This document shows, in pieces, positions 1-5,894 of a DNA stretch of 6,237 bases. The DNA lies in assembly GCA_024654265.1 (NCBI GenBank), contig JANLIO010000014.1, forward strand, positions 1-6,237, written 5' to 3'. Under the pieces are notes generated by a model that saw nothing but the letters and a program-made list of their open reading frames with translations, searched no databases and was not told where the DNA came from. The first letter of the stretch is position 1. Each line of letters begins with the position of its first letter. This stretch comes from a bacterium. GTDB lineage: Bacteria; Patescibacteriota; Patescibacteriia; 2-12-FULL-60-25. A program made the position numbers and the translations under genes.

Positions 1-11
1 AACGCGATCAT

Positions 12-96
12 GGGTCGATACCGAAGCGGTCAAACGGGGCAGACTGTAAATCTGCTGGCATCGCCTTCGTAGGTTCGAATCCTACTCGGCCCACCA
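12..96 (+). tRNA. tRNA-Tyr, anticodon GTA
   Basis: A complete class II tRNA decoding tyrosine codons UAU and UAC. The acceptor stem GGGTCGA (12-18) pairs with TCGGCCC (86-92) with one G-T wobble. The anticodon stem GCAGA (39-43) pairs with TCTGC (51-55) and encloses the seven-base loop CTGTAAA, with the anticodon GTA at 46-48. The long variable arm (56-68) holds a GGC/GCC stem, as expected for bacterial tRNA-Tyr. The T arm (69-85) carries TTCGAAT in its loop. The discriminator is A93, and the CCA end (94-96) is encoded in the DNA. A hairpin terminator follows directly. The tRNA converges on the - strand genes, and its promoter must lie upstream of the window. Confidence 0.97.
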
Positions 97-131
97 AAAA
101 AACACTTCTGTTATATACGGGGTGTTTTTTT
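97..131 (+). terminator. Terminator of the tRNA-Tyr transcript
   Basis: An A-run plus CAC (97-105) pairs with GTG plus a T-run (122-131), and the stem can extend inward through T-G and C-G pairs (106-108 with 119-121). The loop is about ten bases. A run of seven T closes the + strand side. It begins immediately after the encoded CCA, so it most likely ends the tRNA transcript. The stem is AT-rich and weaker than the next hairpin downstream. Confidence 0.65.
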
Positions 132-174
132 ATACAAAAGGGCAGAAAAGTTGCTTGGAACGAGAGTAGAATTT

Positions 175-214
175 TATAACAAAAGACTCGCCGTATGGCG
201 AGTCTTTTGTTATA
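175..214. terminator. Bidirectional hairpin terminator, 18-bp perfect stem
   Basis: Bases 175-192 and 197-214 are perfect inverted copies separated by a four-base loop (GTAT). The GC-rich core GACTCGCC/GGCGAGTC is flanked by A/T runs on both sides, so it can act in both directions. Its main job is probably to end the - strand gene whose stop codon is at 227-229. It would also back up the tRNA terminator on the + strand. Confidence 0.85.
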
Positions 215-226
215 CGTTATAAATTA

Positions 227-1255
227 TTATAAGTGAGCCTCATCAGTAGAGAGAGGCTTGGACAGTTTATAGATAAACTCTTCGAACGGGAATTCTTCCG
301 GGTACGGTGTTCCGAGAAGGAACCAATCAGCAGATCCTCCGGAATTACCGAGTGATGTATTGTGGTTTTGAGCCGAACCATCCGAGTAGATAAAGTTACC
401 TGGGAAAAGATAGTAATGTTTTTGATATAGATATGGACCTTTCCAATTCGTTGGTTGTGGGTCATCGAGCGGATTAATACGCATAATGTGGAGTATCGAT
501 GGGCTCGATGGGTATTCGGAAGTCCTCCTGTTATTCACCAACCATCCATTATCTAGAAGTGCATTGCTTATGTAAAGTTTTGCTTGTATTTTTTCATCCC
601 CAGTAGGATCTTTTAAGAGTACTTTTCCATTTATGGTCAGTTCATCACCAAAGCTGGAAATTTTGAGCTCATCTTGAAATGTGAAGACAACAAGATATTC
701 ATCATTATCCGCGAATGGGCCAATAAAACTAAATGAATTTTTAAAGATATTTGGGAAAAGGACACTGTCCGGATTCGGTAATTTAAACGCTTGAACCGTA
801 TAGAGATCTTGGAAACCCGTAGGGAGTTCTTGTGTTAAATTATTCGTGCGTCGTGTAATGCCAAATTGTCCGACAAGTGCATTTTTTGGCAAAATGAGTT
901 TAATGGAGAATTGTTTGATTCGAACATTTCCATATACGCTTGGATCTTTTACCGGCGCTGCCTTGACACGATATAAGACCATCCGCGTTCCCCCTGGATT
1001 TTTTTGCATTTCGGGAAGTCTTTTTAAGTCATCTGCCAAAGGAACATGTGTAAGCAAAAGCTTGTTCTTCGGCACTTGTTTTTCCGGATACGTATATACT
1101 TTTTCAGTAACGAGAGAACTTAGACTCGGAAATGAGCTTGTACGAGTTGATCCGAAGTATCCAAGACCCGCGGCAATTGCGAGGCCACCAGCTGCGAATC
1201 CTACGAGAACTTTTGTTCGCGTGGAAACTTGTGTTTTTGTTGCTGTTCTAGGCAT
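227..1255 (-). CDS. Membrane-anchored extracytoplasmic protein of unknown function (342 aa)
   Basis: I do not recognise a named family. The first 15 residues are rich in Thr, Lys and Arg. They are followed by one hydrophobic Gly/Ala-rich segment (about residues 16-34, KVLVGFAAGG...), which predicts a single-pass anchor with the rest outside the cell. The outer part (about 40-342) has no cysteine and many alternating hydrophobic stretches, such as RIKQFSIKLIL and EYLVVFTF, suggesting a beta-sandwich fold. The pair VLYRVKA ... NVRIKQFSIKLIL loosely recalls beta-rich domains in surface proteins of Patescibacteria; that is an impression, not a match. The start at 1255 is chosen because residues 1-36 align with the start of the 66-aa protein at 6095-5895 (30 of 36 identical). 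There is no Shine-Dalgarno sequence. An extended -10 promoter lies 31-39 bases upstream and a strong terminator follows the stop, so it is probably transcribed alone. Confidence 0.85.
   Translation of the reverse strand: MPRTATKTQVSTRTKVLVGFAAGGLAIAAGLGYFGSTRTSSFPSLSSLVTEKVYTYPEKQVPKNKLLLTHVPLADDLKRLPEMQKNPGGTRMVLYRVKAAPVKDPSVYGNVRIKQFSIKLILPKNALVGQFGITRRTNNLTQELPTGFQDLYTVQAFKLPNPDSVLFPNIFKNSFSFIGPFADNDEYLVVFTFQDELKISSFGDELTINGKVLLKDPTGDEKIQAKLYISNALLDNGWLVNNRRTSEYPSSPSILHIMRINPLDDPQPTNWKGPYLYQKHYYLFPGNFIYSDGSAQNHNTSLGNSGGSADWFLLGTPYPEEFPFEEFIYKLSKPLSTDEAHL
1148..1255 (-). repeat. N-terminal anchor module, copy A (diverged duplicate of 5988-6095)
   Basis: This stretch encodes residues 1-36 of the 342-aa protein. 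It matches residues 1-36 of the 66-aa protein at 30 of 36 positions without gaps, differing only by P/T, R/K, A/S, Q/K, I/V and F/W. The DNA is also similar, with a 17-base identical run at 1197-1213. Similarity stops at the end of the membrane segment. Confidence 0.85.
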
Positions 1256-1285
1256 AAATAATCAAGATGAATAAAGATTAACCCA

Positions 1286-1294
1286 AGTATAGCA
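1286..1294 (-). promoter_or_regulatory. Extended -10 promoter for the 342-aa gene
   Basis: The - strand reads TGCTATACT, which fits an extended -10 element (TGn followed by TATACT, 5 of 6 to consensus). No good -35 box is visible 16-18 bases upstream, as expected for an extended -10 promoter. The start of transcription would fall near 1279, giving a leader of about 24 bases with no Shine-Dalgarno sequence. It lies just downstream of the terminator of the preceding gene. Confidence 0.5.
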
Positions 1295-1303
1295 TTTTAG
1301 AAT

Positions 1304-1335
1304 AAAAAAAGCGCAGAAGCCGAGGCAACTGCGCT
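1304..1335 (-). terminator. Terminator of the lipoprotein gene
   Basis: On the - strand AGCGCAG (1335-1329) pairs with CTGCGCT (1316-1310) around a 12-base loop and is followed by a run of T (1310-1304). It begins 15 bases after the stop codon of the lipoprotein gene. Confidence 0.85.
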
Positions 1336-1350
1336 GTATCGGGAGAGAAT

Positions 1351-2040
1351 TTACCGTGTGCAAACGAATTGAAACCCGTCGTTTGGGTCATCTTTCGCTG
1401 CGCGAAGAAAAGAGAACTCCGATGTGGAGTTGGCGTCACCCGAGTAGAACACGAGCTCTTTTTCACCGGAGATCGTATCTCCGAGAATACGAACCCGTTC
1501 TTCCCACATGACGAGGTGGAGCTCGAAGTCTTGGTTCACATTATCGAATGTGATTTCAACAGCGCCTTCCAGCGTCATCTTTGTTTCTGTGGGTTGACCG
1601 TTCACCACACCTTGCTGAAGACAACTCCAGTCGGATCCGTCGAGAGCGCGAGCATGAAGGATTTCCGTAAAATACTCGGGCTCCTGATTTCGGATATCGG
1701 CGACTGTCCGCTGTTCCCCGTCAGAAGAAAAGTATCCATCAGCGTAGATTTGGACGAATGCCATGTCATCGTCACGTAGGTCGTTGAGCGGGATCGTACA
1801 ACGAAACCAGGCGCCGTATTCCGTTATTTCCGCGAGGTCCGATGTGCAACCGCCCTTCTGTTGATTATCGGCATCGGGGATTGTGACCATAAGTAATGGC
1901 GAGGTTTTCTCAAAGACATCAAGAAGTGGCATGACGGCGCTGATCGTCGCCGTATTTTTTTTCGGCGTCGTAGTGACCGTGACTTCGCTCGAGCATGCGG
2001 TTGTGATGAGTGCGAAAAGAATGACCAGCTTTTTTTGCAT
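1351..2040 (-). CDS. Putative lipoprotein of unknown function (229 aa)
   Basis: The start at 2040 gives MQKKLVILFALITTAC, a short Lys-Lys plus hydrophobic signal peptide ending in a Cys at residue 16. This resembles a lipobox, although position -3 is Thr rather than the usual Leu. A strong Shine-Dalgarno GGAGG lies five bases upstream. An in-frame ATG at 2097 is rejected because it would bury the signal peptide and lies upstream of the predicted transcription start. The mature part begins with a Thr/Ser/Lys-rich linker (17-30) and then a mixed, acidic domain with no family I recognise. Four further cysteines (65, 81, 140, 227) could form two disulfides if exported. The gene is visibly GC-richer than its neighbours: 30/60 and 35/60 G+C in rows 1441-1500 and 1801-1860, against 20/60 and 23/60 in rows 541-600 and 661-720. 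It has its own promoter and terminator. Confidence 0.85.
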   Translation of the reverse strand: MQKKLVILFALITTACSSEVTVTTTPKKNTATISAVMPLLDVFEKTSPLLMVTIPDADNQQKGGCTSDLAEITEYGAWFRCTIPLNDLRDDDMAFVQIYADGYFSSDGEQRTVADIRNQEPEYFTEILHARALDGSDWSCLQQGVVNGQPTETKMTLEGAVEITFDNVNQDFELHLVMWEERVRILGDTISGEKELVFYSGDANSTSEFSFLRAAKDDPNDGFQFVCTR

Positions 2041-2045
2041 GATCG

Positions 2046-2050
2046 CCTCC
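2046..2050 (-). promoter_or_regulatory. Shine-Dalgarno site that fixes the lipoprotein start
   Basis: GGAGG on the - strand is followed by CGATC and then ATG (2040-2038), a five-base spacing. It is the only canonical ribosome binding site before any of the five protein genes here. It favours the start at 2040 over the in-frame ATG at 2097. Confidence 0.85.
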
Positions 2051-2061
2051 AAGTGTGGGTT

Positions 2062-2095
2062 AAAAAAAGGACGTATCGCGGGAGTGCGATACGTC
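2062..2095 (-). terminator. Terminator of the Memo-CapA / KPVIYLYP operon
   Basis: On the - strand GACGTATCGC (2095-2086) pairs perfectly with GCGATACGTC (2079-2070) around the six-base loop ACTCCC. One C (2069) and then seven T (2068-2062) follow. It begins 25 bases after the TGA stop of the 625-aa gene, so it ends that operon. Confidence 0.9.
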
Positions 2096-2124
2096 ACTTA
2101 AACATCTTTTTTGCTTTTTGTCAA
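2096..2124 (-). promoter_or_regulatory. Candidate promoter for the lipoprotein gene, overlapping upstream stop codon and terminator
   Basis: The - strand carries a perfect -35 box TTGACA (2124-2119). A 17-base spacer ends in TGT, giving an extended -10 context, and is followed by TTAAGT (2101-2096, 3 of 6 to TATAAT). The TGA inside TTGACA is the stop codon of the preceding gene. Transcription would start near 2089, inside the first arm of the terminator hairpin, so this transcript could not form the full hairpin. The -35 box and spacing are strong; the -10 is weak. Confidence 0.5.
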
Positions 2125-3998
2125 CGCTGTAACACTCCACCCCACTCAATGACAGTGAAGCCATTGCGCGTTGGCGTGCGTGGAAGTCGCGGTGGATTTG
2201 CTGGTATTTCATGATCCAATGCCTCGAAATCCATGAGAATTCGGAGAACAGAGTCAGGCGTTTGAGAAATGGACATTGGTGCGATTTGATCCATTACGCG
2301 CGTTCCGTGAAACCCGATTTTGTACCACAGAGCCGATTGCATGCGAGGAAGCCAGAATTCAGTGAAGTCTGCCGTTTCTTGCGTATTCAATCCGAGTTTG
2401 CCCAAGGTGTCTGTTAAAAAGTGATTTACATCCTCCTGCGCGACAACCCAGTAGTTCGTAGGGGATGAATAGACACCACCACGACCTTCCCAGAAGAGAT
2501 ACGGGTAGGTGAGACCATCATCAAGATTTGTCAGCTGTCCGGAAGGATTTGCGCGTACACGCCAGCCGTTGTTGTACACCGGTTCGGTATAGCTGAATCC
2601 ACCCTTTGGATCCAACGTCACCGTTAGATCCATTTCGCGTTCTGGATAGAGATAGATCACCGGCTTCCCACATTCAGTTTGTGGGATAATTTCGGTTGAT
2701 TGGAACTCAACCCAACGACCCAATGAATCTTGATAGTAGAATACGGGGTGAAGCGCGGTAAAATCTTCAATTGTTCCTGACTTGTTAAGATATTGCCATG
2801 ATGTGTACAGTTTTTGGTAATGTGCGAGTGAAAAGTCTTTTGGAACATAGAGATCGATCCAATCTCCTGAATTGAGATGGACCTTGCCTCCCACGGTCAT
2901 TTCTCCAAGATCTTCTATCTTCACAACATGCATTTCGCTCAACATGCCACATCCTCCGGGTTCCGATTTTAAATATTCTTGGTCTATGATTTTCTGAGAA
3001 CGATCATTCAACTTAATGGAAAGAAACTGTGTGTTATTTTGTTGATTTCCATAATACCAAAACGGAAGAATGAGATCGTAATACACCGGAACTCCGTCCG
3101 CCTTTCGGAGAAGCGCGAAGCTATTTGGATCGCCAGTTTCGTTGATTAATTTTGTTGGCGCAAGAGAGCCAAAAGAAGATTGAACGGCATTCGCGGTGTG
3201 CTTTTGCATGATGTCTGTCGGATTTTCTGATGGGTTTCCGATGCCAAGAAGGATGTAACCATTTCCGCTCTTATCAGAGATTTTTTGCGGGTAATCTTCT
3301 AGCTCCGGAATGATGAGCGCTCCATTGTCATTCTCAACATCGATGGAAGTTGAAACTTCTTCAGCATTATTCCTTTCGTATGTGCTGTCATGCCCGAATC
3401 CACTTGATCCAAACATATAGCTTGAAACAAGGACGGATTTATTTTTAGAATCTTTTGGAGCATGAATGATGTAATCGTATGAGTAAGATGTCCCCATGCC
3501 ATATTCTTCCGTTTTATGAAGCGCAAGAGTCCACATATCATACGGACCGCCGTTTACGACTCCTAGTTTTGTGACTGTTTCAGGACCAGTTTCAAATTCA
3601 GACTCAACTACGGGGATGGACCCAAACATCGCGAGTTCCGATGATGTTGTCGATACTTGATCTTCGAGTGGAATCCAATCGATCTTAAGTGCTTGGCGCT
3701 CGATATTTCCAGTTAAGATTTCTTCTGTCGTTGTGGCTGTTTCATCTGGCAAGATGATTGGCTCAGGTGTAATCGTGCGCGGAGTGAGTGCCATCCATGT
3801 GAGCATGCCGGCAAGACCAGCCATAATCAAAACTGTGACGATTGCAACAATTTTCCATGGATTCAACGTCGTATTCGCCTTAGGCTTCGTCGGAGTTTCC
3901 GTCTCTTTTTCCTCAATATTCGAACTTTGATCTTCGACCTTCGAACTTCCATCTTCTCTTTTTGTATTCATATCTTCAACGTTCTCATTATCTGTCAT
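2121..3998 (-). CDS. Single-pass membrane protein with C-terminal KPVIYLYP domain (625 aa)
   Basis: No biochemical function is known to me. Residues 1-47 are charged, cytoplasmic and contain a seven-residue repeat. Residues 48-71 are one membrane segment (WKIVAIVTVLIM...), so the remaining ~550 residues are probably outside. Residues 72-125 are a Thr/Pro/Glu-rich linker, and 126-440 is a region I do not recognise. Residues 443-625 match a conserved domain of unknown function that I recall from many bacterial and some eukaryotic hypothetical proteins: CGKPVIYLYP (443-452), YNNGWRVRANPSG, YPYLFWEG, DFTEFWLPRM and a final GFTVIEWGG. Only two cysteines exist (350 and 443) and may form a disulfide. 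The start overlaps the end of the Memo-CapA gene by 11 bases and lacks a Shine-Dalgarno sequence, so translation is probably coupled. An alternative start is Met10 at 3971. A terminator follows the stop. Confidence 0.9.
   Translation of the reverse strand: MTDNENVEDMNTKREDGSSKVEDQSSNIEEKETETPTKPKANTTLNPWKIVAIVTVLIMAGLAGMLTWMALTPRTITPEPIILPDETATTTEEILTGNIERQALKIDWIPLEDQVSTTSSELAMFGSIPVVESEFETGPETVTKLGVVNGGPYDMWTLALHKTEEYGMGTSYSYDYIIHAPKDSKNKSVLVSSYMFGSSGFGHDSTYERNNAEEVSTSIDVENDNGALIIPELEDYPQKISDKSGNGYILLGIGNPSENPTDIMQKHTANAVQSSFGSLAPTKLINETGDPNSFALLRKADGVPVYYDLILPFWYYGNQQNNTQFLSIKLNDRSQKIIDQEYLKSEPGGCGMLSEMHVVKIEDLGEMTVGGKVHLNSGDWIDLYVPKDFSLAHYQKLYTSWQYLNKSGTIEDFTALHPVFYYQDSLGRWVEFQSTEIIPQTECGKPVIYLYPEREMDLTVTLDPKGGFSYTEPVYNNGWRVRANPSGQLTNLDDGLTYPYLFWEGRGGVYSSPTNYWVVAQEDVNHFLTDTLGKLGLNTQETADFTEFWLPRMQSALWYKIGFHGTRVMDQIAPMSISQTPDSVLRILMDFEALDHEIPANPPRLPRTPTRNGFTVIEWGGVLQR
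3919..3957 (-). repeat. Tandem 21-base coding repeat (seven-residue unit)
   Basis: Two copies with a 21-base period (18-base cores 3940-3957 and 3919-3936, 15 of 18 identical) encode REDGSSK and VEDQSSN. The next seven residues, IEEKETE, may be a third, more diverged unit. They lie in the acidic cytoplasmic tail of the 625-aa protein. The pattern suggests a small slipped duplication, possibly forming a short helix. Confidence 0.6.
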
Positions 3999-5838
3999 AT
4001 AAAATGGTTATAACCCCAGACCTAATTTGATCTCGAAGTTTGTTTGGTGATTGAAATGCAATTTTCTCTAAAATACTCCATGCTTCTTGATCGGGCAATG
4101 GCGAAGGTTGTCCATTGTTTGTTGCGACAGGAAGAAGATGGATCAAGATTTCTTGTTTGCTGATGATGATTCCCGCCGTAAGACCAGTCGTTGTGTCTCC
4201 GAAACGTTGATCAAAGATGAAGTTTCCGAGTGAATAAATCACGGGCGTATTTTCGATGAGCTCAATGCCCTGAATAACGTGTGGATGTCCGCCTACGATT
4301 AAATCTGCGCCAGCCTCGACCATTTTTTCGGCAAGACTGCGCTGGGAGGTTGTTTGTGATACGTACTCCATTCCCCAGTGAGGCAGTACGATTACAAAGC
4401 GTTCATTCTTGCCAGCTGCCCGGATTTCATCCAAAAGCGTTTGTTCATCGGGGCGAAAGGAATGATATCCAATGAATGTAAGAGGAACTCCGTTGACTTC
4501 CTGATCAAGAACAAAGACAGGGGATAAGAAAGAACCAAACCATTTGACGCCAGCGGTATCCAATTCTTTTCTCGTTTCAATTTCACCGGCAGATCCCACA
4601 TCTTGGCTGTGGTTATTCGCGAGACTGACAATGTCGATATGTTTTTTGAGTTCGGTAATGGATTCCGGCGTAAAATCAAATTCAAATGGGGGGAGGTATG
4701 TATTTTTTGGTGAACGATTGTTTATCGTTCCTTCAAGATTTCCGACACGAAGATGCGAGCCAAGTAAAAAACGGCCGACATTTTTCCAAGGCGCATCGAT
4801 TCCTTCGCGCTCAGCTAAATGTTTTACATCTCGATCCAACATGATATCTCCAACAAAATGAATGGATGCAAAAGGCGCCGGGTGTTCGATGTTTGATTGT
4901 GTATTTGACTGTGTGAAATAGCCAAGAATATGACTTGTGTTTTCCTGCCAATTCTTTTGATTTTTCGTTGGTTGATCGACGTTTGATTGAAGAGAATCAT
5001 TGTGGCCCGTAAGGTGCCAAGTTGTGTTACCTCGTATTGTGTTTATGCGTTGGATGACTCGAAGTGTTGCATTGGAATCAATTTCCAGATTCGCAGAGCT
5101 TGTTCCGGATTCAATTGAACGGAGTGTGATCCTGTCGTGATATTGCGCAACAGACGATGGAAGATAATGCGACATATCAATACTCGCGATGACAACAGCG
5201 TCTGGAAATTGAGTGGCGATGATTTCACCAAGAGTATTTGCTTCTTCGAGAGAGAGCGTTTCGTGAAGCGCAATGGGAACAATCTTCGCAGAAGGAAATG
5301 ATCTTTTTATAAAAGGCGTGATCGCAGAAATGCCGTGTTCATTCTCAAACGTTCGTTCTTCATTTTGAAGAAGAGGATCTTGATACAAAAGTCGACGAAC
5401 AGCGTTGATATCTGAGGCGACATCTCCGTAGGGGGTTTGCCATGTTCCAAATGAAATTTGCGCCGGTGACTTTCCGAGTGAAAAATGGTTGGGACTTAAC
5501 ACGATAACGGTTTGAGCAGAATGATCTTCAATTGTTTTAAAAACAGTCGCAATATCCGTTACCGCAAGAAGATGGTGTGCAACAATCGCAGAGTTGGAAT
5601 TCATGCGGGTGAGCTCGCCGGTAGAATCGTACGCGTGATCGTAAATACTTTGAGCCGTATATCCATACGAATATGTGGGATGATCGGGTTCGGGTGGGAA
5701 AAGCGTATTAGAAAGAATCTCAATTATGTGCGACGAACTTGGATGGGGAGTAAAACGAGCAATGAAAAAACCACCTAAAAAAGAGAGGATGATAAGTGGT
5801 ATAAGTAGAATAGCGTTTAAATGACGTCGACGAGACAT
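3988..5838 (-). CDS. Membrane-tethered Memo-like / CapA-like fusion protein (616 aa)
   Basis: Residues 1-28 are MSRRR plus a hydrophobic segment, a signal anchor placing the rest outside. Residues ~60-310 resemble the Memo / AmmeMemoRadiSam system protein B family: AHHLL (87-91), LSPNHF (114-119), ENEHGISAITPF (165-176), IVPIALHE (186-193) and SIDMSHY (219-225). His88/89, His118, Asp221 and His224 match the family's metal-site positions. The family's conserved Cys is absent; the protein has no cysteine at all. Residues ~322-575 are a CapA-type domain of the calcineurin-like phosphoesterase fold: VGDIMLDRD (329-337), NLEGTI (367-372), ANNHSQDVG (407-415), PHWGMEY (486-492), GGHPHVIQG (516-524) and SLGNFIFDQ (536-544). 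CapA relatives act in poly-gamma-glutamate capsule synthesis, but no capB, capC or pgs-like partner is here. Nor are the AMMECR1 and radical SAM partners of Memo proteins. The substrate is unknown. It is the first gene of a two-gene operon and lacks a Shine-Dalgarno sequence. Confidence 0.9.
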   Translation of the reverse strand: MSRRRHLNAILLIPLIILSFLGGFFIARFTPHPSSSHIIEILSNTLFPPEPDHPTYSYGYTAQSIYDHAYDSTGELTRMNSNSAIVAHHLLAVTDIATVFKTIEDHSAQTVIVLSPNHFSLGKSPAQISFGTWQTPYGDVASDINAVRRLLYQDPLLQNEERTFENEHGISAITPFIKRSFPSAKIVPIALHETLSLEEANTLGEIIATQFPDAVVIASIDMSHYLPSSVAQYHDRITLRSIESGTSSANLEIDSNATLRVIQRINTIRGNTTWHLTGHNDSLQSNVDQPTKNQKNWQENTSHILGYFTQSNTQSNIEHPAPFASIHFVGDIMLDRDVKHLAEREGIDAPWKNVGRFLLGSHLRVGNLEGTINNRSPKNTYLPPFEFDFTPESITELKKHIDIVSLANNHSQDVGSAGEIETRKELDTAGVKWFGSFLSPVFVLDQEVNGVPLTFIGYHSFRPDEQTLLDEIRAAGKNERFVIVLPHWGMEYVSQTTSQRSLAEKMVEAGADLIVGGHPHVIQGIELIENTPVIYSLGNFIFDQRFGDTTTGLTAGIIISKQEILIHLLPVATNNGQPSPLPDQEAWSILEKIAFQSPNKLRDQIRSGVITILYDR

Positions 5839-5846
5839 GCTGTGTT

Positions 5847-5873
5847 TTTATAATAAAAAAGCCTTTTTGTAAA
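5847..5873 (-). promoter_or_regulatory. Possible promoter of the Memo-CapA operon, inside the upstream terminator
   Basis: On the - strand TTTACA (5873-5868, 5 of 6 to TTGACA) and TATAAA (5852-5847, 5 of 6 to TATAAT) are separated by 15 bases, which is shorter than ideal. The -35 box lies in the hairpin loop and second arm. The predicted start near 5840 is only a couple of bases before the ATG at 5838, so the mRNA would be nearly leaderless, in keeping with the missing Shine-Dalgarno sequence. The AT-rich surroundings make chance matches easy. Confidence 0.3.
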
Positions 5874-5882
5874 GGCTTTTTT
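5855..5882. terminator. Bidirectional hairpin terminator between the 66-aa gene and the Memo-CapA gene
   Basis: AAAAAAGCCTTT (5855-5866) and AAAGGCTTTTTT (5871-5882) are perfect inverted copies around a four-base loop. T-runs follow on either strand. It lies 12 bases beyond the stop codon of the 66-aa gene and 16 bases before the Memo-CapA start codon, so it separates the two units. Confidence 0.8.
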
Positions 5883-5894
5883 CTCAATTATTCT

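Noticed and set aside
12..214. tRNA 3' end as an integration site for a mobile element
   Set aside because: No second copy of the tRNA 3' end, no integrase and no phage-like gene is seen in the window. The tRNA and its terminator look undisturbed.
496..513. Nine-base tandem repeat (TCGATGGGC/TCGATGGGT)
   Set aside because: It is short, inside a gene and encodes a small Pro/Ser stretch, so chance or minor slippage is enough.
846..1274. Open frame of 142 codons on the + strand
   Set aside because: It is the antisense shadow of the 342-aa gene, with no ribosome site or promoter of its own. The - strand frame has a membrane segment and a paralogue.
1369..1779. Open frame of 136 codons on the + strand
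   Set aside because: It is antisense to the lipoprotein gene, which has a signal peptide, a Shine-Dalgarno site, a promoter and a terminator. The GC-richer sequence makes long antisense frames more likely.
2041..2097. In-frame ATG at 2097 as the lipoprotein start (19 extra residues)
   Set aside because: It places 19 non-hydrophobic residues before a clear signal peptide, runs through the upstream terminator hairpin and lies upstream of the predicted transcription start. ATG 2040 has GGAGG five bases away.
4544..4861. Open frame of 105 codons on the + strand
   Set aside because: It lies opposite the CapA-domain motifs of the 616-aa protein and shows no features of its own.
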